Origin: Petrosia ficiformis
Lineage: Eukaryota; Porifera; Demospongiae; Haplosclerida; Petrosiidae
Direction of reading: 5' to 3'
DNA: 64,000 nt
NCBI GenBank assembly: GCA_947044365.1
Contig: OX345645.1
Span: 4,597,741-4,661,740, forward strand
The notes below the pieces were generated by a model that saw only the letters and a program-made list of their open reading frames with translations, was not told where the DNA came from and did no database searches. Positions 22,761-36,200 of the stretch are shown piece by piece; position 1 is the first letter of the stretch, and each line of letters opens with the position of its first letter. The translations under genes and the position numbers were made by a program.

Positions 22761-23190
22761 TGAGACAGACAGACTGACAGACGGAGAGACAGAAAGACAG
22801 ACAGAATCACAGACAGACACTCAGACACTCAGACAGATAGATAGGTAGATAGATAAATGAATACATAGAAAGTTAAATATACATATAGATAGATAGATAG
22901 ATAGATATATAGGTAGATATGCCGATAGATAGATAAATAAATAGATGATAGAGGTATAGAAAAATAGATAGATAGATATATAGATAGTTAGATAGGTAAT
23001 TAAATTGATAGCTATATATTTAAAGTGATAGATTGATGGATAGATCGATAAATAAATAAACAAGTAGATATATAGATAGATAGATAGATACATACAAAAC
23101 AGATAAATGAATAGATAGATACATATCTCCAAATTTAGTTTGACATATATATACGACATCAATACATAGATAGATAAATAGATAGAAACG
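22761..23190 (-). repeat. GATA/GACA microsatellite (inverted copy)
   Basis: GACA repeats at 22761-22845 and GATA repeats to about 23190, pairing with 31688-32113. Confidence 0.9.
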
Positions 23191-24466
23191 TATATAGCTA
23201 CTGGAGTGATTGTACAGATCTGTACCTTTGTTTATCTCATTGCATCATTATTTTTTAAGTTAAAAAGTATCCAAGGAAGGGGCCAATGCCTATTATCATT
23301 AGCAGTAATTACTGTTGTAAACACTTTATATCCTCCATACCTATTTATAATAATTAAAATTGAGGCATGGTAAACTGTAATATTGGATTGTTATCATCGA
23401 TACCAGCATTTTTGACTTATAGGTGGCAAATTTTGGGTGCGACAATATCAAAATAACACATCCCAAACATGATTTTTTGTCATTGTTAGGATGTCTACCA
23501 TTAATATTCACGCAGTTACTAACCCAAACCTGCACCACTATCTTTATCTGTATTTGTGCTCCACTGTGTATGTGTATTTACTAGGGTAGGGATCTGAAAT
23601 CAATTATCAAATCAGAATAGGACAATTAATACAATAATTAATAATGTGAATATGTATATACATGTGTTTATAGAGTGGATCTGTAGCATTAAGTTCTTCA
23701 TACTCATACTCTTTAGCTATTTGAATTTAGAGGCCATATCCTTGTATTTATCACATGATTATCACACAATGTGGTATAACATACTACACAATATAAATAC
23801 AACTTATAAACTTTTCAGCAACATGTAAAAAATAAAGTACTGCATTAGTTAGGTGTGCCATGACTTGTAGTCACACATATTGTATTATACATGTGTTATT
23901 TGTAAGACTGATAATTATTGTAATTGTTGTCATAATATAAGATGTGCACCCTGCCCAGGGATGGATACAGTACTGTTCTTTGGTCAGTCCGAAATTATTT
24001 CCGAAAGTCGAGATATCTGCACAGCCTTTTCGGCTATTTTCGGCATAAAATCCTCTAGTTTATATTCATAGTATGATGTAAAAATTGCAATGAATTTCAT
24101 TATATTAATTATATTCATATTTTTGTGATGATTTGTGACGAAATTGTTCTTTTAAAACTGTACGGGAATTTATAATCTTGTTTCTGTGCTTTTTTGGTTT
24201 TGGTTTTGACATCACTTACATGCCCTTTTATTAAATTAAAAAGAGGGTTTGGTAGTTTACATATAAAGGAACAGTTTCCCTCTAGATTCAACCAGATTCA
24301 GTTCAACAATCTTTTCCAAAAAAACTATCACATGTTTTTTAATTAATTATAACCACATAAGTAATAAAGAAATGAATAAAATAAGTGGTAAATAAACAAT
24401 AAACAATATATAACAATATAATATAATCCTAACATAACTGAATGCCTAGACCATTTGAACTTTTAA
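23191..24466. other. AT-rich sequence downstream of the two-exon gene
   Basis: Inverted copy of 7771-9056, retaining the 205-bp segment missing near 30838. It includes the doubtful Cys-rich 63-codon frame at 23880-24071 (plus strand). Confidence 0.5.
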
Positions 24467-25575
24467 TTACAAAAGGGATGAATGGCCAGTGCATTGACTG
24501 GACACACTGCATGTACCTGCAGGTGCACTCGGTGTACTTTGTATTGTAGACATTGGTAGCATTGTAGGTGCACTAGGCATAGCACTAGTCATGCCATGTA
24601 TCATCCATGTAGATGCAGCACTAGGCACACCACTAGTCATGCCGTGTGCACTAGGCATAGTTGGTATCATACATGTAGGTGCTGGTATTGAAGGCATACA
24701 TACCACATGAGGCCGATAATCTCTTTCATTCATCCTTTGTTCTTTCTCTTCCTCCTTTCTCCTCATCTTATAGTCTTCATCTTCTCTTCTTTTTCTTTCC
24801 TTTTGCCACCTATAGTCTTCATCTTCTCTTCTTTTTCTTTCTTTTCTCCACCTGTATTCTTCTTCTGTTATCCTTCTTCTCAAGTTGTAGTATTCTTTTC
24901 TTTTTGTCTTATCTGCTGCCTCCATTTATGCTCCTCATCCTCTCTTCTTCTTAGTTCGTTGTGTCTTTTTTTTTCTTGTTGCTCACTTCTTCTTTCTTTT
25001 ACTTTTTTACTTTCTTCATTTTCCTCCATGTTTTCATCATTTCTAGTTCTTTGACATGATGTACATTCTTTTTCTCTCTCACACTGTAAATATATGTTAT
25101 TTTAGTATGACAATAATGACCATTAGTTATACTTATAGTTTCTCAAATTTTAATTTGTTAACTTAAACAATTTTTGGATTACTAAAAGTGTTTTAGTTAA
25201 CTAAAAGTCACAATGCCTTACTAAATTTTGGTTATAGTTAACTAAAACCCACTAAAATGTATGAGATACATGATACATGTTTGTACTTTGAAGTTTTAAC
25301 ATTAGCACAGTCACATACATGTACACAAACTGTATAGCAAACAAGAACTCAGCTACATGTACATGTACACCTGATACATGTAGCAGGAGTGTTATTGTTG
25401 CAATGTTGCAATATTGCAACAGTACTCAAGTTCATTTCTTTGCTATATAACAATATTAATATTGTAGTAACATCTTATTTCATGTTGTGATACTTACTCC
25501 TGCTTTTTCACTTGTTATCTCGACTGATTGAACTTGTTCTGTCTTTTCTTCGACTTTGCTATTTCCACCACCCAT
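24467..25575 (-). pseudogene. Two-exon myristoylated charged-helix protein gene, exons in cis, frameshifted
   Basis: The only place where the gene is colinear. Exon 1 is 25575-25498 (26 codons, MGGGNSKVEEKTEQVQS start, short form with one KTEQVQS repeat). A 414-bp GTAAGT...TTTACAG intron follows, then exon 2 from 25083 in phase 0, starting CEREKECTSCQ. Domains if intact (231 residues): myristoylation signal 1-7, Cys cluster 27-36, charged helix about 45-150, Met/Pro/Ser-rich tail. Exon 2 has T4 at 24896-24899 where other copies have five. The frame shifts and stops at 24882-24880, leaving about 93 residues. This may be a real null allele or a homopolymer sequencing error. The role is unknown; membrane anchoring by myristate is an inference. 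Confidence 0.65.
25191..25206. other. Intact intron sequence at the inversion point; 16-bp perfect palindrome
   Basis: TTTTAGTTAACTAAAA is self-complementary and lies in the middle of the uninterrupted intron. The other block copies break here. It is also the boundary between the inverted D block and the following direct C block. Confidence 0.75.
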
Positions 25576-25614
25576 TGTAGCTCTTCTATCTGACCTTTAT
25601 TTGTGAATGTTCAG

Positions 25615-25624
25615 TATTTTTATA
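25615..25624 (-). promoter_or_regulatory. TATA box for the colinear gene
   Basis: TATAAAAATA on the minus strand about 40-49 bp upstream of the ATG at 25575, as in the other copies. Confidence 0.5.
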
Positions 25625-26523
25625 CCCATTTTGAGAAACCACAGAACTGCCTATTTGAAGATGCAAGCCTGGATCTCTTAGACCTAAGGCTTCCTTTGAG
25701 ATGTGAGATTATACACATTGGCATTATTAGCTGTTTTTGGCCTGATTTTTTATTACATGTACTTTGAGACTTAACTAAATTGCTCAGACCACAAGATTTT
25801 ATTTGATTTAGAATAAATACCTTTTTTATAGAGTATATTATATTAAACCATTAGTGTAAGTGATACATGTGTGTATGTGTCTGTCTCTCTGTCTGTATGC
25901 ATATATGTATGTCTACATGTATATAGACCATAAGACGATAATTTTTGTGTGTACTTCAATATCGTGAATTTTGTTGTATAGATATTGTCCAAGAAAATTT
26001 TAAATACTTGTTTTCCCACTCTAATATCATTGTCATGTTTGGTCGATAAATCACTCATGAGCAACATCAACTTTTTACTAGCATATTAGCTTTCCAGCTT
26101 TCAACTTTCCATGGAACTTTCTGTGGAGGGCATCATTAAGCTTATAGATTAGTCTCATAAAAGTAAGCTAAAGACAGAAGAATGTGATTTAGAGTTAGCT
26201 ACAATGTGCATGTAATGACGTACACATACATGTACGTACGTACTACGCACTAATGAAATAAATAATTAATTCATTTGCAGGTGTTAAATTATCGTAATAT
26301 TATCGCTATCGTGATAATTTTGGCAATTATCTATCATGATATCTCTATAATAGAAAGCCTCCAAAAACTAGATTATTTTCTATAACGAGTACTAGACTTG
26401 TTCCAATTGCTGTTTCTACTGAGAAAGGACAGAAGCAGCATGCAATGTTCCTGGAACATGTCTGCAATAGTAACCCCATGTACAAGTAAAATTTTAAAGT
26501 AAGACTTTCAAAGGAAATCTTTT
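25625..26523 (-). other. 5' flank of exon 1, copy 3; no gene recognised
   Basis: Direct copy of 2782-3680 (offset +22,843) with few differences, such as one CTGT unit changed near 25885. Confidence 0.5.
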
Positions 26524-26692
26524 AATAATTCTATGCAATGGAGACACCAGTGTTGGAAATGGGAAGAATTTTGAAAAACAGGCTCAATGCTCTAAGGGTT
26601 GAAAATCCAGCAAAATACAACAGTCATCAGTATTGTTCTGGCATTTAGTTACCAAGTTCATTAAATAAATCAACGCAAAAAAAAAAAAAAAA
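26524..26692 (+). mobile_element. SINE-like retroposon, 5'-truncated copy
   Basis: Counterpart of 3681-3849, with an A16 tail at 26677-26692. Confidence 0.65.
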
Positions 26693-26709
26693 GTTTTAAA
26701 ATTACCTTA

Positions 26710-27093
26710 GCTCATCAGTATTGCGCTGGCATTTCGTTATCAAGTTTATTGAATAAATCAATGCAAAAGAAAATTGAAATAGCCTGAAGTCATTTGGAGT
26801 CACTGATAGCTTATTTGATGGGGAGGAACAGTTGCCGGTATCCCAGTCCCCCCTCGAAAGAGGGCCGTACACGAAGTACGTAACAACTGACCTTGAGATC
26901 TAGGATCTCGTCAAACATCACTAACAATGACATACTCACCCCGGAATTGAGCAGCCACGCCACAGCCCAAATGACCAGGCTAACATTGTTTGTTGCTTTT
27001 CCTTTTATAAGGTTACAACTTTCTCACTTGCTACACTTGTGGGTTTAGGCTTTGATCTATGAATCTCATTAATAATTCTATGAATCTCATTAA
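26710..27093 (+). mobile_element. SINE-like retroposon, 5' part (interrupted by piggyBac)
   Basis: Counterpart of 3867-4250. The TTAA is at 27090-27093. The CCCTC-GAAA-GAGGG and CGTAC/GTACG stems are conserved (about 26850-26880). Confidence 0.6.
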
Positions 27094-29645
27094 CTGTTTC
27101 CTGACCACACTTGTTTTATTGCACAATCACGTGTGACCAGAAAATTATGAGTACGCGGATGTTGATGAGGGATGTTTTAGCCATTTATATCGCTGTTGTT
27201 ATAGATTTTGAGGGCTTCTTACTTGTCTAAAGATGTGGAGCAGTGAGTTGTGAGCAGGTAGATGTGTTATTTGGACTCTTCTAACTTCATGAAAGAAGAA
27301 AAAGGTGAAGGTAAGTGATTGTTTTTTATTGACATGTGACAATGAGTGTGACACCGTACATTGAATGCTACATTGCTCTAGAGTTATAGTTTACTTTCTA
27401 GGTTGCTATTTGTATAGTTTTTGTGTATTTACATTTAGTTTTTGAGTAGGTAAATCTGATTTTAGATATTACTGTCTGAGAAGTTGCTTGCTTATTCAAG
27501 TTTAGAAACATTTTGTTTATGACAGGAATGTAAAAAATAGAGTGTCATGTAGTTTTTGTATGAATGGTATAACTCAAAACATGATTTGTTGTCATAATGA
27601 ATATCAACACATAATGCTATGTCACACTCCCGGCATCTGACAGAAGACTCACGACGCAACTGGTGGATGCACCAACAATAATTACATCTTCCTCTTTTCC
27701 CCTTGACAGGTAAATGTTGAGTAGTACACCTCCTTTTTGGTGGATTGATGGTTTTTGATGCTACCTTCTCAATTACTTCTTTAGGAATGGCATATTTCTT
27801 CCTGGAATTGTAACTACCAATCAGTAGCTCAGCCAGATTCATACGGTACGACTTGTAGTCTTGATATTTGCTGGTACATGGAATATAATTTCTCTGTAAT
27901 ATAAATGCATTGCTGATACAGCACTCAATTAGAAAGTAGAAAATATACCTAAGGTGAAATACTTGTGTAAGTATACATTGTTACATAAGTATATTCAGTA
28001 TTCAGTAATTCTCATGCTTACATATAATATTTCCTTGACTTCATCCTCCATTGATAATATGAACGGAGCTGGTCAGCTGTATCAACCCCACCCATATACA
28101 TGTTATATAAGCTTATACATGCAGGGATGGGAACTGTCATAGAAGTTCCGTCCTTCTGTTTCCTCTGACAGTTAGTTGTGTTGTTTGCATTTATGTGACT
28201 AGACATCACATAAACTAGTTTTTTGTCTCGCCACACTGTTGCAACTATGTTGCCACACTTTTGGAATTTGTATTCTCCTCTCTCAAGATTACCTATCACA
28301 AAATGAAAGGATAATTTTATACATGTAGTTCCAACATCCCTTACCCTCCTATATTTCTCAATTCACCCTCCATCTCCCCCATCCCCCTTTCTCTCTCTTT
28401 CTGTCTCTTTACTATCACACACACAAATATTACCTAATTTCACATTCTTCATTTCAAATGGTACCCGTCTTCTATCTTTTCTAAAGGTTCCACAAGCATA
28501 GATTCCATCATCTAGTAACTTCTCCAGTAACTCAACAGATGTGAAGTAGTTGTCAAAATAGAGGTGGTAATTACCTCCAACCAAGGTACGACTCAATTTC
28601 TCTACTACCTTTTCACCAAGGTTTTGTGTGATAATATTGTCTTCCTTACCTTTGTATATATAAAATTCTGAAATGTAGCCATTATGGCTATCAGCCCTTA
28701 CCCACACCTTTATCCCCCTTTTTATAGGCTTCATTGGTAGGTATTGCTTCAAACTGGACCTCCCTTTGAATCTTCTCATTGCCTCGTGAATTGAACTTTC
28801 CCGATGTGGCATAAAATTCTTTATAGACTTTTCTCTCACTGCTTCTATCACAGGTTTTATTTTCCCTAGTTTGTCGTAACCATCTTTACCGTGAGGAATC
28901 AGCTTAGTGTTGTCTACAAAATGGAGGTAACGCTTTACTTCTAAGAATCGCTTTCGTGAAATACGAGATGCAATTGGGAAATAATGGAATACTGTATTAG
29001 TTGACCAGTAGTCATATAAATCAGAAACTCTATTTAACCCCATCAATAAAGTGAATCCTATGTATGCTTTTATCTCTTCTTCATTAGTTTCCCATTGAAG
29101 TTCATTCTCGTCATTATCTTGTCTACTCTCCAGGCACTGTTTTGCATATCTGTTTGTTTCAGTGACAATCAATGATATCAGTTCATTAAAGAAGAACTCA
29201 AGAAAGAGATTATCTTGGATAATGATTGTGGGCCCTACAGGATTGGTGAATGGATTTACACTATCCATACTGCTCCATGTACGGTTACCATCATCCTCAT
29301 TCTCTTCAACTTGCTGTATCACTTCTTCAACACTGTATCTCACTGCTCACTACATAGTTATGTTTTATTTTAAAATTTTTTATTAATAATAAGCAGGTGC
29401 AATATGAGTTTGCAATATTAATAATTATGAATGGAATAAATACGGTCCAAATTCGTAAAAGTAGAAATTAAAAACAATACAGAATTGATGGAGTTTGTTG
29501 TTCTTGTCTGCAAAAGATTCAGAGGTAATAGATCTACAGGAAAATGGGGAATAGGTGAGCAAACATGAAATACACTGTATGTCGTACACGGTTGTTTGGG
29601 GAAGTATATTAAATAAGCCGTATCGCGTATACGTTCGGTAAAGTG
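27094..29645 (-). mobile_element. piggyBac-family DNA transposon, copy 3
   Basis: 2,552-bp element flanked by TTAA (27090-27093 and 29646-29649), with the same ends as copy 1. Confidence 0.9.
27492..29355 (-). pseudogene. piggyBac transposase, early stop and catalytic Asp to His
   Basis: Exons are inferred at 29355-28434, 28292-28022 and 27948-27492, all otherwise open. Codon 2 is TAG (29352-29350), directly after the ATG. The first catalytic residue is His (CAC on the minus strand at 28788-28786, SIHEAMRRFKGR), the same substitution as in copy 2. YFDNYFTS and MGGVDTAD are intact, as is the C-terminal Cys-rich domain. A small in-frame deletion removes residues near VNPFTNP. Sharing of the His change with copy 2 suggests the two derive from the same parental segment. 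Confidence 0.9.
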
Positions 29646-29882
29646 TTAATAATTCTATGCAATGGAGACACCAGTGTTGGAAATGGGAAGAATTTTGAAA
29701 AACAGGCTCAATGCTCTAAGGGTTGAAAATCCAGCAAAATACAACAGTCATCAGTATTGTTCTGGCATTTAGTTACCAAGTTTATTAAATAAATTAATGC
29801 AAAAAAATAATTAAAAAATAAAAAAGTTTTAAAATTACCTCAGTTCATCAATGTTGCGCTGGCATTTAGTTAACTAAAACAC
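29646..29882 (+). mobile_element. SINE-like 3' part after piggyBac, ending at inversion breakpoint
   Basis: Counterpart of 6812-7038. TTTAGTTA at 29875-29882 joins the partial tail to the gene intron. Confidence 0.65.
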
Positions 29883-29986
29883 TTTTAGTAAGCCAAAAAT
29901 TGTTTAAGTTAACAAATTAAAATTTGAGCAACTATAAGTATAACTAATGGTCATTATTGTCATACTAAAATAACATATATTTACAG

Positions 29987-30604
29987 TGTGAGAAAGAAAA
30001 AGAATGTACATCATGTCAAAGAACTAGAAATGATGAAAACATGGAGGAAAATGAAGAAAGCAAGAAAGTAAAAGAAAGAAGAAGTGAGCAACAAGAAAAA
30101 AAAAGACACAACGAATTAAGAAGAAGAGAGGATGAGGAGCATAAATGGAGGCAGCAGATAAGACAAAAAGAAAAAGAATACTACAACTTGACAAGAAGGA
30201 TAACAGAAGAAGAATACAGGTGGAGAAAGGAAAGAAAAAGAAGAGAAGATGAAGACTATAGGTGGCAAAAGGAAAGAAAAAGAAGAGAAGATGAAGACTA
30301 TAAGATGAGGAGAAAGGAGGAAGAGAAAGAACAAAGGATGAATGAAAGAGATTATCGGCCTCATGTGGTATGTATGCCTTCAATACCAGCACCTACATGT
30401 ATGATACCAACTATGCCTAGTGCACATGGCATGACTAGTGGTGTGCCTAGTGCTGCATCTACATGGATGATACATGGCATGACTAGTGCTATGCCTAGTG
30501 CACCTACAATGCTACCAATGTCTACAATACAAAGTACACCGAGTGCACCTGCAGGTACATGCAGTGTGTCCAGTCAATGCACTGGCCATTCATCCCTTTT
30601 GTAA
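29987..30604 (+). pseudogene. Orphan exon 2 of myristoylated charged-helix protein gene (copy 3)
   Basis: 618 bases, open in phase 0 after TTTACAG, with 205 codons to TAA. It differs from 7153-7770 near the start (GAGAAAGAA for GAGAGAGAA, Lys for Arg). The nearest exon 1 is on the opposite strand at 25498-25575 and points away. An internal ATG at 30041 leaves 187 codons. Confidence 0.6.
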
Positions 30605-31687
30605 TTAAAAGTTCAAATGGTCTAGGCATTCAGTTATGTTAGGATTATATTATATTGTTATATATTGTTTATTGTTTATTTACCACTTATTTTATTCATT
30701 TCTTTATTACTTATGTGGTTATAATTAATTAAAAAACATGTGATAGTTTTTTTGGAAAAGATTGTTGAACTGAATCTGGTTGAATCTAGAGGGAAACTGT
30801 TCCTTTATATGTAAACTATATAATTCTCCAAACCCTCTTAGCCGAAAAGGCTGTGCAGATATCTCGACTTTCGGAAATAATTTCGGACTGACCAAAGAAC
30901 AGTACTGTATCCATCCCTGGGCAGGGTGCACATCTTATATTATGACAACAATTACAATAATTATCAGTCTTACAAATAACACATGTATAATACAATATGT
31001 GTGACTACAAGTCATGGCACACCTAACTAATGCAGTACTTTATTTTTTACATGTTGCTGAAAAGTTTATAAGTTGTATTTATATTGTGTAGTATGTTATA
31101 CCACATTGTGTGATAATCATGTGATAAATACAAGGATATGGCCTCTAAATTCAAATAGCTAAAGAGTATGAGTATGAAGAACTTAATGCTACAGATCCAC
31201 TCTATAAACACATGTATATACATATTCACATTATTAATTATTGTATTAATTGTCCTATTCTGATTTGATAATTGATTTCAGATCCCTACCCTAGTAAATA
31301 CACATACACAGTGGAGCACAAATACAGATAAAGATAGTGGTGCAGGTTTGGGTTAGTAACTGCGTGAATATTAATGGTAGACATCCTAACAATGACAAAA
31401 AATCATGTTTGGGATGTGTTATTTTGATATTGTCGCACCCAAAATTTGCCACCTATAAGTCAAAAATGCTGGTATCGATGATAACAATCCAATATTACAG
31501 TTTACCTTGCCTCAATTTTAAGTATTATAAATAGGTATAGAGGATATAAAGTGTTTACAACAGTAATTACTGCTAATGATAATAGGCATTGGCCCCTTCC
31601 TTGGATACTTTTTAACTTAAAAAATAATGATGCAATGAGATAAACAAAGGTACAGATCTGTACAATCACTCCAGTAGCTATATACGT
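30605..31687. other. AT-rich sequence downstream of exon 2, with 205-bp deletion
   Basis: Direct copy of 7771-9056. At about 30839/30840, CCCTCTT joins AGCCGAAAAGG, lacking the segment equivalent to 8006-8210 that is present in the other two copies. No gene is recognised. Confidence 0.6.
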
Positions 31688-32113
31688 TTCTATCTATTTA
31701 TCTATCTATGTATTGATGTCGTATATATATGTCAAACTAAATTTGGAGATATGTATCTATCTATTTATTTATCTATTTTGTATGTATCTATCTATCTATC
31801 TATATATCTACTTGTTTATTTATTTATCGATCTATCCATCAATCTATCACTTTAAATATATAGCTATCAATTTAATTACCTATCTAACTATCTATATATC
31901 TATCTATCTATTTTTCTATACCTCTATCATCTATTTATTTATCTATCTATCGGCATATCTACCTATATATCTATCTATCTATCTATCTATATGTATATTT
32001 AACTTTCTATGTATTCATTTATCGATCTACCTATCTATCTGTCTGAGTGTCTGAGTGTCTGTCTGTGATTCTGTCTGTCTTTCTGTCTCTCCGTCTGTCA
32101 GTCTGTCTGTCTC
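31688..32113 (+). repeat. CTAT/GTCT microsatellite, copy 3
   Basis: Direct copy of 9057-9490 with small unit differences. Confidence 0.9.
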
Positions 32114-33284
32114 ATTCTACCTATGTATTTATGAATATCTTTACGTATGTATATATTTATTCGAATATGTATATATATATCATAGCATTTATATATCTAT
32201 CAATTTATGCATTTAACTCCCTTTCTATTGATCTATTAGTCAACTACCAATTTATTAATTTATCTCTAAACCTGTAGCCCAAAACCCAAAACCCTAAATT
32301 CTGAATCCGAAATTTGAAGCTTTGCCTATCTACATACCTAGCTACCTACCTACCTACTCGTCTTTTAACCTACCACTTTCTGTTTAGTAACATGTCATTT
32401 CCTTGTTAGTTGTTCTGAGGAGCTCACTAGTTACGAACATATTCTTCTCTTGTGAGATAAAATGTATACATGGCACACTGATTTGAGACCGTTAATTTAC
32501 TATTTGAATTGCTTCTTATTTCTTGTACGTTACTTTCCGCAGATGAAATTCTGCAAATTTCAATTGTTGTTCATATTCTGTTTACGTGATTTTATTTCCC
32601 TTGGTCATAGAATAATTCATTATAATAATAAATGCAGTCGTTAACATGTTTAGATTTCCTTAACATTCAATTAATTAAATTATGGTCTCTTTTATACTAG
32701 AGGATTTATTGTTCCTCCTGCTGGTTTAAGTCTCTCAAAAATGAATGATTTAAAAACAAATACTCAGTAAGATTTATGAATTAAAATTCCACACTCTACT
32801 AAATTTCATATATTTAGTCATTATCGTAAATTCACTATCCAACAGGATTAGCATTCCGCTAACATGCGTTTTATTAAATCTTTCCCCCAAGTTAGTCTCA
32901 TGTAAATCTTTACATGAAGCATTCATTAGGTCAGTATTGGTAATGATGTATTGTACACATTTCATATAATCAATATTCACTATAATTATAAATGAAGTAG
33001 ATTTCACACTCCTTTGAATCTTTCCACAAATTAGCTGTAGATCCTGATAAGAGTTCTACTCTGTAAGTGAATTAAAATGCAGATTCCAAAATCTCACTCC
33101 TCCACACATTCATTTGTATAATTCACTCAATATAAACTCACTCCACAATATGTTTAGTTCTTCCCCAAGTTAGGTTAATTATGTAATCCTATTCACTCCT
33201 CCAAATTCCTCCACACATAATCTTAATCCACCAGATGACTCCATATGAAGACTCCTCTCGATGACTCCTCCCCCTAACTACTAT
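32114..33284. other. AT-rich non-coding block, direct copy
   Basis: Copy of 9491-10655. The 77-codon minus-strand frame at 32774-33007 is identical in sequence to the other two, with no recognisable domain. Confidence 0.55.
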
Positions 33285-36200
33285 ATCAGTTAGTTTTGTT
33301 GTAAACACAGTTGTTTACAGGTGGGGGTAGTACGATATTATAGAGGTGTAGGTTCAGACTAAATTGTTGTTCATATAGTCTGTCAGAGTATGTTGGGAGT
33401 TGTGTTGGGCAAGTTGTGTTTACACTTGTGTGTAAGTATTATCTTCCCTTCGGAGATGTTTGCTGCACAGGTTCTTGTGTGCCTCTCAGTTGGGTTGAAG
33501 TGTTGGAAGTCCTGTGGATGTTGGATGCACAGGTTCTTGTGTGCCTATCAGTTGGGTTGAAGTGTTGGAAGTTCTACGGATGCTGGATGCACAGGTACTA
33601 GTGTGCCAATCGGTTGGGTTGAAGTGTTGGAAGATCTGCTGGGAGTGTTGTGCTAACACACTGTATGTTAGTACCATTTTCCCTTCAGACAAGTTGGCTG
33701 CACAGGTACTTGGTGTGCGTATCGATTGGTTTGAAGTGTTGGAAGTTCTGGAGGGGGAGTGTTGTAGAGACAATTGGGTGGGTGTAGGTACTATCATCCA
33801 TCCAGAGATGTTGGCTTCCTTGTGTGCCATCTTCCCTTCAGACAAGTTGGCTGCACAGGTACTACTTGTGTGCCTGCCTATCGGTTGGTTTGAAGTGTTG
33901 GAAGTTCTGGAGGGAGAGCGTTGTTTAGACCGTTGTGTGTCGGACTATCGTCCATCCAGTGATTTTGGCTTCCTCGTGTGCCTACCGGTTGGTTTTGTTG
34001 TAAACACAGTTGTCACAAGTGGAGGTAGTACTATATTATAGAGGTGTAGGTTCAGACTAAATTGTTGTTCATATAGTCTGTCAGAGTATGTTGGGAGTTG
34101 TGTTGGGCAAGTTGTGTTTACACTTGTGTGTAAGTATTATCTTCCCTTCGGAGATGTTGGCTGCACAGGTTCTTGTGTGCCTGCCTATCAGTTGGGTTGA
34201 AGTGTTGGAAGTTCTGCGGATGTTGGCTGCACAGGTTCTTGTGTGCCGGTTGGGTTGAAGTGTTGGATGCACAGGTACTAGTGTGCCAATTGGTTGGGTT
34301 GAAGTGTTGGAAGGTTCTACGGAAGTTGGATGCACAGGTACTAGTGTGCCAATCGGTTGGGTTGAAGTGTTGGATGCACAGGTACTTGTGTGCCTATCAG
34401 TTGGGTTGAAGTGTTGGAACTTCTGAGGATGTTGGATGCACAGGTACTCCAGTGTCTATCGGTTGGTTTGATGTGTTGGGAGATTTACTGCTAACTCACT
34501 GTATGTTAGTGCACAGGCTGCACAGGTACTTGTGTGCCTATCAATTGGTTTGAAGCGTTGGAAGTTCTGGAGGGGGAGTGTTGTTTAGACAATTGGGTGG
34601 GTGTAGGTACTATCATCCATCCAGAGATGTTGGCTTCCTTGTGTGCCATCTTCCCTTCAGACAAGTTGGCTGCACAGGTACTACTTGTGTGCCTGCCTAT
34701 CGGTTGGTTTTTGAAGTGTTGGAAGTTCTGGAGGGAGAGCGTTGTTTAGACCGTTGTGTGTCGGACTATCATCCATCCAGAGATGTTGGCTTCCTTGTGT
34801 GCCTACCGGTTGGTTTTGTTGTTAACACAGTTGTCACAAGTGGAGGTAGTACTATATTATAGATGTGTAGGTTCAGACTAAATTGTTGTTTATAGTCTGT
34901 CAGAGTATGTTGGGAGTTGAGTTTACACTTGTGTGTATGTATTATCTTCCCTTCGGAGAAGTTGGCTGGAGATGTTGGATGCACAGGTACTAGTGTGCCA
35001 ATCGGTTGAGTTGAAGTGTTGGAGGTTCTACGGATGTTGGATGCACAGGTACTTGTTTGCCTATCAGTTGGGTTGAAGTGTTGGAACTTCTGAGGATGTT
35101 GGATGCGCAGGTACTCCAGTGTCTATCGGTTGGTTTGATGTGTTGGGAGAGATTTGGTGCTAACACACTGTATGTTAGTACCATCTTTCCTTCAGAAATG
35201 TAAGCTGCACAGGTACTGCAGTGTCTATCGTTTTGTTTGATGTGTTGGGAGAGTTGTGCTAACACACTGTATGTTAGTGCCATCTTCCCTTCAGAGATGT
35301 TGGATGCACAGGTACATGTGTGCCTATCAGTTGGGTTGAAGTGTAGGAAGTTCTGCTGGGAGAGTTGTGCTAACACATTGTATGTTAGTACCATCTTCCC
35401 GTCAGAAATGTTGGCTGCACACGTGCTTGTGTGCCTATCGGTTGGGTCAAGTGTTGGAAGTTCTGCGTATGTTGGATGCACAGGTACTTGTGTGCCTATT
35501 GGTTGGGTTGAAGTGTTGGAAGTTCTGCTGCTGGAAGAGTTGTGCTACACACAGTATGCTATACCATCTTTCAGACAAGTTGGCCACCAAGGTACTTGTG
35601 TGCCTGCCTATTGGTTGTGTTGAAGTGTTGGAAGTTCCGCGGATGTTGGATGCACAGGTACTTGTGTACCTATCGGTTGGGTGAAGTGTTGGAAGTTCTG
35701 GAGGGACAGTGTTGTTTAGACAATTGGGTGGGTGTAGGTACTGTCATCCATCCAGAGATGTTGGCTTCCTTGTGTGCCATCTTCCCTTTAGACAAGTTGG
35801 CTGCACAGGTACTACTTGTGTGCCTGCCTATCGGTTGGTTTTTGAAGTGTTGGAAGTTCTGGAGGGAGAGCGTTGTTTAGACCGTTGTGTGTCGGACTGT
35901 CATCCATCCAAGAACCGATAGGCACACAAGAACCTGTGCATCAACAGGTTCTTGTGTGCCTATCGGTTGGATTGAAGTGTTGGAAGTTCTACGAATGCTG
36001 GATGCACAGGTACTAGTGTGCCAATCGGTTGGGTTGAAGTGTTGGAAGGTTCTACGGAAGTTGGATACACAGGTACTAGTGTGCCAATCGGTTGGGTTGA
36101 GGTGTTGGAAGTTCTACGGATGTTGGATGCACAGGTACTAGTGTGCCAATCGGTTGAGTTGAAGTGTAGGAGGTTCTACGGATGTTGGAAGCACAGGTAC

